A DNA stretch of 64,000 bases, taken from NCBI GenBank assembly GCA_037447655.1, contig JBBHKE010002279.1, positions 62,001-126,000 of the forward strand, read 5' to 3'. The stretch is from Zygnema cylindricum (taxonomy: Eukaryota; Streptophyta; Zygnematophyceae; Zygnematales; Zygnemataceae). A program made the position numbers and the translations under genes. The notes under the pieces were generated by a model. That model was not told the DNA's origin and did no database searches. It saw nothing but the letters and a program-made list of their open reading frames with translations. Shown here one piece after another: positions 55,013 to 64,000 of the stretch. Positions within the stretch are counted from its first letter, which is position 1. Every line of letters starts with the position of its first letter.

Positions 55013-55686
55013 CTATGGCGGTAGACATTTGCCTTTTACCAAAAAATACGGAAATTTACAAACGCATGTGGCCTTGCAGTTTATAGCGACACAAGTTAAA
55101 GGGGGTTTACATGAGATGAATGCGCATGGATTACACGGAGGGGGGGGAGGGGAGGGAGGTGGGGGTCGAGGAGAAGGGGGAGGAGGGCGAGGACGGAGCA
55201 CCGGTTTTGGTGGAAGACATTTGGTCCCTACCAGAATGTTCGGAAATAGACAAACGCATTTGGCCTTACAGTTTTTACTCACACAAGTAAAAAACGGTGG
55301 ACATTTGATTAATGCACATGGATTGCATGGAGGGGGGGGAGAACGGGGAGGAGGGAGCGGGGGGGACGGGGAGGGGGGTGGGGGTGGTGACCTTGTATTG
55401 TTTATTGGTGGGGGGCGAGGCGTCGTTGAATCGTTAATTGGTGGGGGAGGAGGCGTTTTTAAATCGATTATTGGCGGGGGGCGGGGCGTCTTTGAATCGG
55501 TTATTGGAGGTGGTGGTCGCGACGGATCTTCTTTCGGAGGCGGAAACACACACATTTGATCTTGTAGAAAAGAAGGAGGTTTACAAATGCACGAAGCTTT
55601 GCATTGTATATTTTGGCAAATGAATCCGGGTGGACACAAGGTAGTCTTACATGGATTGCATATCGGTGGAGGTTGCATTGCAATTT
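55013..55686 (-). CDS. modular cysteine/proline-rich protein, last exon, at least 221 residues
   Basis: Three modules with identical cysteine spacing CX2CX4CX5CX4CX3CXCX10C (counted from the ATG at 55678: C7-C43, C118-C154, C182-C218). They are joined by proline linkers: a four-fold PPPI-DSKTP-type repeat (57-98), then SPPPPPSPSPP-type extensin-like runs (98-117, 165-181). Such designs are typical of secreted or wall hydroxyproline-rich proteins of plants and green algae. No signal peptide is present at this ATG, but a good acceptor (TTTCTTCTTAACAG) ends at 55687, so a first exon upstream is likely (see 56242-56308). The tail C-X-C-X10-C is somewhat like EGF or TIL folds, but I do not recognise the family. 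The protein ends right after the third module. Confidence 0.78.
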
Positions 55687-56241
55687 CTGTTAAGAAGAAA
55701 TAAATGGACCAATAATAAGTATGGATGTAAATTGGTTACAGAAATCGTTTAAAGGAAAACAAAAACTTCGTTAATATTCCCAACTATAAACACACAAATT
55801 AATAACAAGGGTACGTTTCACAAACATAGTGGTTTTAATGAGAATTTGGGGCGATAAAAGCATTTTAGAAATCCAGAAATTAATGTTTCATTCCTACATT
55901 TTTTGATTTCACAGAAGAAAACAATGGTGAAGGAAACGACGAAATATAAATGAAATAACAATTCAAAGGATAGACCTCCTAATCCGGTCCACTTTTACGT
56001 GCGTTTGTTACTTAGCAACATTTTCACGTGTTTATCATTCTGTTTTAACTCACTTAGGAAACTAATTTTTTGCATTGCCATACAGTTGCATTTTATCAAA
56101 AACATATTTTCAAGGTTTTTAAATTAAAGGACACAATTGCGGAAAAATAACTCGAAATCGTTCGCATTACGATTATTCGTCACGCAATAGTTAAAATGTA
56201 GGAAACGGAAACTAAATCAAAAGCTTAGAAGAAATAGGGAC

Positions 56242-56308
56242 TAAACAGGGACAAGGTTAAAGCCAAAACATTAACAAAAAGAGAAAGGTGCAAACCACTA
56301 AATGCCAT
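56242..56308 (-). CDS. candidate first exon (signal peptide) of the Cys/Pro-rich gene
   Basis: An ATG in a strong context (ACCATGGCA, at 56308) is followed by a hydrophobic stretch (LHLSLFVNVLALTLSLF) that ends at a stop after 27 codons. A phase-1 GT at 56241 would join it in frame to the acceptor at 55687, through a 555-bp intron. The donor (TTTA/GTCCCT) is weak, so this is a proposal only. Confidence 0.3.
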
Positions 56309-56639
56309 GGTTCAAAAAACAGTCATCTGCACACATTTTATCCACACTAGTCTCGGAAAACCTGCAAAATACTGAGGGGTCAACTGTTTCCTTTCAAACG
56401 GATCGTTTTTTTAAGATTAAATCGAAGCGGTGTATCGGCGTTAAGACGACGCACTACGTGTACGGTTCATCCGTACGCATCCGCTAATCTTTTAATTTGG
56501 CCGTAATTTGCGGCCGGTTGATAGCGGAAAGGTTTTAGGGCGTCCTTTGGTCGCGCACGTTTACTTAAAGTGCGTCTACTTTAGTTACTCGTCCTGTACA
56601 AATTGCAAGATTCAGTACATTACTGCATTTGTCGTTTAT

Positions 56640-58258
56640 GAGGGGTCATAAGGATTTGCCATATTTAGCGTACGGATGGTTGTGCAGATAATGTAGCAGA
56701 AAGTAGGATTTGGTAGGATTTGGGCTGCAGTACTGTCGGCTAGCGGCTGCCTATGATACGGCCGTACAGTACAGTACGGCAGTGCAGTTTGGGGAGTCAG
56801 ATTGGGCGGAAAATGCTCTTGGTGACAGCTGTCACAATATCAGATTGAAGCGCGAGAGTCGTAAAATTCAACTTCTGGTCTGAACTTGGATAAAAAAAAG
56901 GGTAAAATTTAATTGCACAAAGTGCGATGGAAAAATACATCAAGGTACGAAAGGGGTAAAAATAAGAAAAATGGGCAGTTTTGAAAAAACACAACCAGTT
57001 CATGCAAAATATGAAGAATATTTTTGTTACGATGCAAAAAACAACGACGAAGACAGATCGACGGCAATGTTGCAAAAGTCAAAACCCTAACAGCATGGAA
57101 CCGCGCAGCGAGAAGAAATACGCAGATTTTAATAGCCCTATCCGTACAAAGAAAGGAGAAAGAAAGCGGTTCGAGTGCCTGCCTTCCAGGAAACGGTTCG
57201 CTACGACCGGCGCTGCAAACATTTGCAACGTGGCAAGCAACAGAGTGGGCAGCACAGAGACAAACAGCGCCACGTGTTGCGCCATTTGAAAGATCCTCCA
57301 GCGAATATCCTGGAGGGGAGAACGCGGCGACTTGTCGGTTTTCGCTTCCTTTCGAACCCTCCACTGAACCCCTCGCGTCGGAATCCGACGCCTTCAAGTC
57401 GACGGGAGACTCCCTTTGATTCTCAGATGTAACCTGCCCTGGTTTATATGCATGCGTTCATACATCGCGTACGGTTTTTGTCGCATGCGATAGTACAAAG
57501 GAAATAAGCCGTCGCGTACGGTTTTGGTCTTTGGTCGCAGTGAAGTTGACCTTTGTTGACCGGATTTTATTGACCAAGCTAATGACGAACTGGCAACCTG
57601 TTGCAAATGACGGCTGCTCGTAAGATTCACCACTGTACGGCTGATTTTCCTCCAGCGAAAAGTCGGGTATTATGTTGAATTCAGGACTTTTTTGTACAAT
57701 GCCGTACTGTTTCGCTCTTGTCAAGATTCTCCAAGGATCCTGGTGCAAACATCGGCCGTTCGATGTCGTTTTGGTCCTTAAACCGTACTTTAAGGTGGAC
57801 GATGGTGACAGTGGCTTCGCATGACAATAATAATTGCTGCCACGCTGGAAATTCAAGGAATATCCTACACGTGGCAGCTGCATTGTGCCAGTGGATAAGG
57901 TGTACAGGAATATCCTAGAATACATCATAAAATCTTAGACGGAGTATATCCCGTTTCTCGCCCTTCATCTTTTCCTTGACCTCAGTGGTTTGCCACGCTT
58001 GTTTTTCTTGTCTTTATTTGAAAAAAAATCGTTTGTACAATGAGATAATGTAGTGCGCCGGTACAAATCTATCATACCGTACGTTTGAAGAATTTTGACG
58101 CACGGTCGTGCAAACATTTAACATTTGCCAGAGGATGACATGGACACGAATACACAAGAATATCTCAGAAAATCTTTGACGGATTATACTCCGTCTCTTT
58201 CACTTTGTCTTCCATTTGAACCCCGTGGTTGGCCACGCTTGTTTATCTTGTCTTATGG
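56640..58258. repeat. ~1.5-kb unit, copy 1 of 2
   Basis: The blocks from GATTTGGTAGGAT...CTGTCGGCTAGCGGC (56709-56750) to TTGCCACGCTTGTTTATCTTGTC (58230-58255) recur in order at 58975-60530. The stretch around 57170-57370 is the best conserved. Inside, the segment with GACGGA-TATA-CCGTCTC and GTGGTTTGCCACGCTTG occurs twice (about 57935-58010 and 58170-58250), in both units. Confidence 0.85.
57079..57285 (-). CDS. possible small secreted-type ORF in unit copy 1, 68 residues
   Basis: MAQHVALFVSVLPTLLLATL followed by QMFAAPVVANRFLEGR looks like a signal peptide with a small-residue cleavage region. The same ORF in unit copy 2 (59462-59605) differs at few residues up to NRFLEGR and then diverges. 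The upstream frame is open for about 20 codons, so the ATG is not certain. No family recognised; it could be a first exon or chance. Confidence 0.3.
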   Translation of the reverse strand: MAQHVALFVSVLPTLLLATLQMFAAPVVANRFLEGRHSNRFLSPFFVRIGLLKSAYFFSLRGSMLLGF

Positions 58259-58974
58259 TAAGGCCCCATGTGGCTAAGTACGGTTTTTCTGTCGTTTTCG
58301 TTTTAAACTTAGTGCCGTACTCCCTAAGTTGTAACTGTACGAAAAAATAGCAAATTTGTAGAGTACAAATTGTGTCATCGTCGAGCTTAAGATACGGCCC
58401 CTTGTACTTGTAACTCAGGATGCTTTCGCATGTGCTGAAGTTACAGTTATTTTCTGTCGTTTTCCTCCATAACTTAGAAAAAAACGAGAAAATCAGCAGC
58501 CGTAAGTTACGTTTCCTTACAACTTTAAATGTAGTACATTTTGTCGTCTAGCGCGAAGTAGTTTGTCGTCTAGCGCATTAAGACCCACTTTTGCGTCCTT
58601 CCAACTCATCTTCAAACTATATATCAAATCACCTCGCGAGGTGATTTTAAATAAAGTTCCAGGATGCGAGCGAATAGGCAGACGCTGTAACAAGTGAGCT
58701 GTAACACGTACCGGAGGTTTTTTTAAAAATTCCCGTGCGCGGTGTACCAAAAAAAAAACCAACTGCACGTTTACGGCCTGTACGTACCGTATTCCGTGCG
58801 CTGTTTTCCGTACAGGGGTCGTGGAGGGGTCTCGACCAACGGACGCCATTTAGCAAAAGCGTGAAGGCGCCTCCTTCCTTCCCCCTCATACCCTTCCTCA
58901 ACGCTCTCTGTCGTAACCCTCCTCTCTCAAACACACGTGCCTTCACACATACGGCGTAGAAAAAACATTGGGCA
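58259..58974. other. stretch between the two units, with TIR-element ends
   Basis: 58262-58290 (AAGGCCCCATGTGGCTAAGTACGG) and 58386-58415 (TACGGCCCCTTGTACTTGTAACT) resemble TACGGCCCCATGTACTTA at 41195-41212 and 60612-60630. 58560-58960 contains a CACCTCGCGAGGTGATTT palindrome and short ORFs on both strands (58735-58959 plus, 58647-58946 minus). None is convincing. Confidence 0.4.
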
Positions 58975-59023
58975 CCTTTGGTAGGATGGGGCGGCAGTAC
59001 TGTCGGCTAGCGGCAGTCTATGG

Positions 59024-59108
59024 TACAGTATAGTAAAGTACAGAAAAGTACAATACACTACACTAGAGTACAGTACAGAGTACAGTAAAGAGTACAGTAC
59101 AGTAGTGC
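59024..59108. repeat. degenerate (AGTACA)n microsatellite
   Basis: About a dozen AGTAC units with variable A/T spacers. Copy 1 of the unit has only GTACAGTACAGTACGG at this place (56764-56779). Confidence 0.85.
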
Positions 59109-59461
59109 AGTTTGGGGAGCCAGATTGGGCGGGAAAGTCCTTTAGGTGACAGCTGTCACAATATCCAATTTAAGCGTGAGATTTTTAAAATTCAACTTCT
59201 GGTCTGGACTGTTGAAAAAAAAGTGCAACACTTTATTGCAAAAAGTGCGATGGAAAAATACATCAAGGGACAAAAAGGGTAAATATAAAAAAAATGGGCA
59301 GTTTTTAAAAAATTACAACCAGTTCATCAAAAAAATGAAAATATGAAGAATTTTTTTACCATAATCACCAAAACAGATCGATGCCAATGTTGAAAAATAA
59401 AAAACCCTAACAACATGGAAACGCGCAGAGAGAAGAAATAAACAGATTTTAGAAACACTAT

Positions 59462-59605
59462 TCATAAAAAGAAAGGAAAACGAAAGCGGTTCGAGGGCCT
59501 GCCTTCCAGGAAACGGTTCGCTACGACCGGCGCTGCAAAAATTTGCAACGTGGCAAGCAGCAGAGTGGGCAGCACAGAGACAAACAGCGCCACGTGTCGC
59601 GCCAT
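59462..59605 (-). CDS. possible small secreted-type ORF in unit copy 2, 47 residues
   Basis: Counterpart of 57079-57285. The first 36 residues differ at two positions (Arg3 and Ile22 here); then it ends early with a stop at 59462. The conservation could reflect recent duplication rather than selection. Confidence 0.25.
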   Translation of the reverse strand: MARHVALFVSVLPTLLLATLQIFAAPVVANRFLEGRPSNRFRFPFFL

Positions 59606-60530
59606 TTGAAAGATCCTCCAACGGATATGCTGGAGGCAAGAAAGCGGCGACTGTCGGTTTTTGCTTCCTTTCGAACCCTCCACTGAACCCCTCACGCCTA
59701 GAAGAGACAAATTGTAGTCGACGGAAAACTTCCTTTGACTCTCAGTTGTAACCTTCCTTGGTTTATATGCATGCGTTCCTACAGCATCCGTACGGTTTTT
59801 GTCGCATGCGCTTGTACAAAGATTGTACACCGTCGCGTACGGTTTTTGTCTTTGGCCACAGTGGACTATGTTGACCGATTATTATTGACCAAGTTAACGA
59901 CGACTGCCAGCTTGTTGCAAATAACGATTGCTCGTAAGATTCATCCCTGTACGGCCGAAATTCAACCAGTGAAAAAGTCGGGAAGTTCACTGATTCCAGT
60001 TATTTTTTGTACAAAACCGTACTGCTACTCTTTGTCGAGATTCTCCAAGGATCCTGGTGCAAACACTGGCCGTCGATGTCGTTTTGGTCCTCAAACCGTC
60101 CTCGAGGTGGACGATGGCTACAGTACTGTAGCTAAACGATAAAAATATTGGCTGCCACGAAAATCAATGAATATATATGAACGGGAATATACTAGAATAT
60201 ACCGGAAAATCTTTGACGGAGTATATGCCGTTTCTCGCCCTTTGTCTTTTTCTTGACCTCAGTGGTTTGCCACGCTTGCTTTTCTTGTCTTTATTTGATT
60301 TTTTTCGTTTGTACGATGAGATAATGTAGTTCGCCGGTACAAATCTTTCAGACTGTACGCTTGAAGAATTTTTGACCATCGGTCGTGCAAACATTTAACA
60401 TTTGCCAGTGGATAAGGTAGACGCGAATATCCTAAAATATTCCAGAAAATCGTTGACGGATTGTATCCCGTCTCTCTCACTTTGTCTTCCCGTTGACCCC
60501 CGTGGTTTGCCACGCTTGTTTATAGTGCGT

Positions 60531-61815
60531 CGGAACAAAACTTTCAGACCGTACGCTTTAAGAATTTATGACGCACGGACGTGCAAATGGAACATTTGCC
60601 AGCCGAAAAGGATACGGCCCCATGTACTTATAACTTACGAAATTACTTTTTTTTTTAGCGCGGATCCGGCGGAACCGGATTTCAGGTGTCTCTATTTGTT
60701 TACTCGAAATTGTTACTTAAGTTTGTGACGATTGTATACGTCGACAATGGCCGTGACGGCTGTCAAAGCGTACAATTTGTCTTGCCGCACCGTATTTTTC
60801 GAAACTTTTCGAAGTTTTTGAATGCGATAGTACGTCGGTACAAATAGTACATTCGGACCGTCCGCCTGAAAAATCTTTGACGAACGCTCGTGCAAATGGA
60901 ACATTCAGATTGTACGAAATGAAACTACACCATGAATCGCTATAAGCGATAATAACTCTAATTCGGCGCCCCCAAATTTTGACCCTAAAACCTAAAATAG
61001 AATTTATAACTCTAATTGTTTTTTTGACGTTAATATAAGTACTATCCAATTAGCGTTAATATCTCTGATTTGGACAGTTTTAAACATAGTTGTTCAATTC
61101 GCGCTATTTTTTCCTCTTTTCCGATTTTAAGCTAGTATTCGTCCATTCTATACTTTTCGTAAATTTCGTCTAGTTTTCGCTGTACTGCATACAAAAATGT
61201 ACGGAAACTGTCCCCTTAACCCTAAAAAATCATAAAAAATCTCGATACGTACGGAATACGGAATATACGAAACTATAGGGAAAGTGTACCCTAAAAATCC
61301 TAAAAGTACGTAAAATGTAGGGCAGTTGTATTGATGTATAGTACTGTACATAATGTATGAATATCTACCCTAAAACTGTAAAATCCCCTGTTAAAAAATC
61401 CTAAAAAGTACAAAAATACACTAGTACTGTATGTAAACGTAGATATAATTTAATACAGTATAACAAAAGAATACGAAAATGTACAAGAATGTACCTTAAA
61501 AGCCTCAAAATCATAACTGTCAAAAGTACGGACACATACAGACAATGTACATAAATGCATGAAAAATAGACGACAATTGTCTTGAAATATATGCAAATGT
61601 ACAAAAATGAACCATAAAAACCCTAAAATCAACTTAAAAAACCCTTAAAGTACTAATATATGCAAACACACTAAATAAATGTACAAAAATGTAAAGGTAC
61701 ATCGTCGGGTATACATTTCATCAATTTTTGAAAATCGACAGAAGCGAATTGTACGTATTATTGTCGCGTTCGTTTCTTGCATAATATGAAATTTGAAAAA
61801 CTATGGTTTTAAATA
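60531..61815. other. GTAC- and AT-rich repeats without a gene
   Basis: 60612-60700 repeats the TACGGCCCCATGTACTTA and GCGGATCCGGCGGAACC blocks seen at 41195-41340. 60925-61090 resembles the TA-target TIR family (TACACCATGAATCGCTATAAG near 60929). 61130-61750 contains many AAAATGTAC and CCCTAAAA motifs and looks like the reverse complement of the inside of the hAT-like element (about 36770-37000). No ORF is convincing. Confidence 0.45.
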
Positions 61816-62595
61816 ATGAAGTGTACATCTGGTCTAATCAAGGAATTACCCACCGTAGAGATAGAGTACAAGGATGGGAGGGTATTCACTACTACTCTTG
61901 TAGGATCGGTAGATCTGAAAGTATTGGTAGAAGGAAAGACATCCATAGCTACATTCTCCGATGTATTGTTTATTCAGGAGCTGAACAAAAACCTCATCTC
62001 TACGTATGTATTAGATTATAACGGTTTTGATACTAGCACTAGGAAAAGAGTCTTTACTGCTAGTTTTGAGGAGGAAGTTTATTTCACCGCTGAAAAAGGT
62101 AGCCAAGGGATGTTTAGGCTGATTTTAAGCAATGAAAAGAAGAAACTATATTATGCTGGTGTTCATGATATAATGATGTGGCATAAGAGGCTTGGGCATG
62201 TGAATCTAGATAAGCTAAGAGAGATGAAAAAGATAGGAGTGGTGGAAGGAATTCAGTCCAGTGAGAGTGAGAATCTAAGTGATTGTAGTGGATGTGCTCA
62301 AGGTAAAGCACACAGATTGCCCTTTCCCAAAACAGCCACCTATAGGGGAGAAAAAATTTTAGATCTAGTACACACAGATATTTGGGGACTAGCCAAAGTG
62401 CCCTCACCGGGGCGGAAGAGATTTATGATGACTATCACTGATGATTGGTCTCGATATTCCAGGGTGTATTTTTTGAAAAGCAAGTTAGAAGCTCAAGATT
62501 GTTTTAGACAATATAAAGCATGGAGCGAAAAACTCCATGAAACTCCAATCAAGAGAGTAAGGAGTGACAATGGTGGAGAGTATACTTCTAACTAG
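61816..62595 (+). CDS. copia GAG-pre-integrase and integrase core, open frame of 259 codons
   Basis: GAG-pre-integrase has the HHCC block (MMWHKRLGHVNLDKLREM, then CSGCAQGKAHRLPF; about 118-176). The core has the first catalytic Asp in LVHTDIWG (about 190) and the second in VRSDNGGEY (about 252). A TAG at 62593 cuts the frame before the catalytic Glu, which lies downstream in another frame (about 62670, AERLNRT). The ATG at 61816 is an internal Met, not a natural start. Integrase would insert the DNA copy into the genome; this piece alone could not. Confidence 0.75.
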   Translation: MKCTSGLIKELPTVEIEYKDGRVFTTTLVGSVDLKVLVEGKTSIATFSDVLFIQELNKNLISTYVLDYNGFDTSTRKRVFTASFEEEVYFTAEKGSQGMFRLILSNEKKKLYYAGVHDIMMWHKRLGHVNLDKLREMKKIGVVEGIQSSESENLSDCSGCAQGKAHRLPFPKTATYRGEKILDLVHTDIWGLAKVPSPGRKRFMMTITDDWSRYSRVYFLKSKLEAQDCFRQYKAWSEKLHETPIKRVRSDNGGEYTSN

Positions 62596-64000
62596 TTTGA
62601 GGATTTTCTGAGGGAAGATGGAGTTCAACACAAAAGACAGTTCCAGAAAACTCGGAACTGAATGCGGTAGCTGAACGATTAAATAGGACACTGATTGATA
62701 GTGCTAGAAGTATGTTGTTGGATAAAAAGAAAGGAAAAAGGTTTTGGGCAAAAGCAATGAATTGCGCTAATTACCTCAAAAATAGAGTTCATACCTCAAC
62801 TATAAAAGATCAAACACCTTATGAGAAATATACAAGCCGGAAACCAGACATATCTCACTTGAAGGGTTTTCGATAGTCAAGAATTAAGTCTAGATACAGA
62901 TCGGTCTAATTGGAAGCAAGATCCTTAAGGAAAACCGGGATACTTATAAGGATATGATGAGGATGTTAAACGATATAGAGTTTACGATCTAAAAAGGGAA
63001 GATATAATCTTAGTAAAACATCTAGTTGTTATGGATGAAGGATAGTCTGTGGATCCCTTCAAGTATACAAAGTCAGTAAAAATCAGATTTGAGTCATAAA
63101 ATTCCGATGACTTTGAGCTTCCTAACTATCTAGGTTTTAGAGAAGATGACATTCTTCTAGGTACAAATCAGACCGAAAAGGACTCGGCTGCGGAAAATCC
63201 AGTGACAACTCTACCCGAAGCGAAAGAGGTGATGGAAATTGCTTCGAAATCAAGGGATAGGGGAGAAGCAGAGATTGTTCAAAAGAACCCACTAGAACCA
63301 TCTATTCTGGCTACGTATTTTGAGGGGGGAAGGAGAAGTAGCAAAAGATTACAAGAAAAATAGGTTAATAACAAGGTAACATAACTATCTAATCAAGATG
63401 AACCTCAAACTTTTGGAGAGGGGATGACTTGTCCAGAACGAACCGGTGGAAGACAGCCATCAATGAAAAATAGCCTCAATTATGGCAGCCGATACTTGGG
63501 AGGTGGTGGACTGTCCACCTAACCGAAAACCAATCGGTTGTCAGTGGGTTTTCAAATTGAAACTGAACCCGGATAACACCATTGAGCGTTACAATGCCCG
63601 ATTAGTGGAAAAATGATTTACATAGAAAGAAAGAATCGACTACGAGGAAACCTTTGCATCGGTCGTCACATTTCCCTCCGTCTCCATACTTCTCAGTCTA
63701 GCAACAGTGGAAGACATGGAGCTGTACCAGATGGACATCCAGACAGCCTTTTTGCATGGAGAATTGGAAGAGGAGATCTTCATGCGACAACCCAAAAAAT
63801 TTGTGGAGGAAGGAGAGGAGAGTAAGGTATGCCGGCTGAGTAAATCCCTTTACAGTTTGAAACAGACACCTCAACAGTGGAATAAGAAACTTTATGAGTT
63901 TCTTACCGGTCAGGGATATATCCGGATCAGCTAATATTACTCAATCTATGTTTTTGAAGATGAGGAAGGTATTATATTTATTGGAATTTATGTTGATGAT
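62596..64000 (+). pseudogene. copia integrase end, linker and reverse transcriptase (element D)
   Basis: The integrase tail (62655-62870) reads in broken frames (AERLNRTLIDSARSMLLDKK, FWAKAMN, YEKY). The linker (62940-63350) matches 1-340 of the window. RT starts near 63430: WEVVDCPP, then CQWVFKLKLNPDNTIERYNARLV, a stop at 63615, then ELYQMDIQTAFLHGELEEEIF near 63719. A further stop is at 63933, and the YVDD-coding block is at the window edge (IYVDD near 63985-64000). Confidence 0.8.

Larger units (their letters stand above)
58975..60530. repeat. ~1.5-kb unit, copy 2 of 2
   Basis: Direct repeat of 56640-58258 in the same orientation. It differs by an AGTAC-rich microsatellite near the start (59024-59108) and by scattered substitutions and indels. 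The copies are about 2.3 kb apart. Confidence 0.85.
61816..64000 (+). mobile_element. Ty1/copia element D (family 1), lacks gag, runs off the window
   Basis: Same family as element A (compare 63010-64000 with 1-990). It starts abruptly in the segment between protease and GAG-pre-integrase, with no gag or LTR, so its 5' part is deleted or truncated. Integrase is open; the rest has stops and shifts. It continues past 64000. Confidence 0.85.

Noticed and set aside
55029-55559. Plus-strand 176-codon glycine-rich ORF
   Set aside because: It is the antisense of the proline-rich linkers; the minus strand has regular cysteine modules and a splice acceptor.
57024-57432. Plus-strand ORFs of 85-131 codons
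   Set aside because: No motif; the second unit copy does not keep these frames open.

Overview
The window looks like repeat-dense nuclear DNA of a streptophyte (a charophyte alga or an early-diverging land plant is my guess; the species cannot be read from sequence). The reasons are a 14-exon gene for a plastid-type DUF21/CBS/CorC (CNNM-like) protein with plant-like GT-AG introns, Ty1/copia and Ty3/gypsy relics, a LINE relic, several families of small DNA transposons with exact target duplications, and a primer binding site that matches the anticodon arm of the plant initiator tRNA-Met. There are no operons or bacterial signals.

Layout. 1-2978 is the 3' half of a copia element (A, family 1) with one LTR. 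It appears to sit inside a second, older copia (A2, family 2, 2979-6660). 6740-7165 holds a broken trihelix (Myb/SANT-like) domain. 7.3-10.5 kb is AT-rich DNA with a 493-bp TIR element flanked by TA. 10849-11727 is an unidentified multi-pass membrane protein. 13.5-17.8 kb holds a tRNA-like relic, a copia gag relic and a PIF/Harbinger-like TIR element. 19.8-21.8 kb is a rearranged LINE relic. 21905-26288 is a complete LTR element with only a gag-derived ORF and a 5-bp target duplication.

28783-39846 (minus) is the one large confident host gene, a putative chloroplast Mg/ion-transport-type CNNM protein of about 828 residues. Its introns hold a roughly 660-nt purine tract, a complete hAT-like element with an 8-bp target duplication, a tandem duplication that copies a splice acceptor, and one GC-AG intron. 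40137-42308 holds two more TIR elements. 42435-51708 is a decayed Ty3/gypsy element (minus), and one of its LTRs is interrupted by two TIR elements whose empty sites can be read from the other LTR.

51.7-60.5 kb holds a secreted-type cysteine/proline-rich modular protein (55013-55686), a decayed copy of its proline linker, and two direct copies of a roughly 1.5-kb unit. 61816-64000 is another family-1 copia with an open integrase ORF that runs off the right edge.

The genes do not form a pathway. The window is a record of nested insertions around one conserved plastid gene and two lineage-specific genes. All coordinates and splice sites were read by eye; repeat boundaries without a target duplication are approximate.
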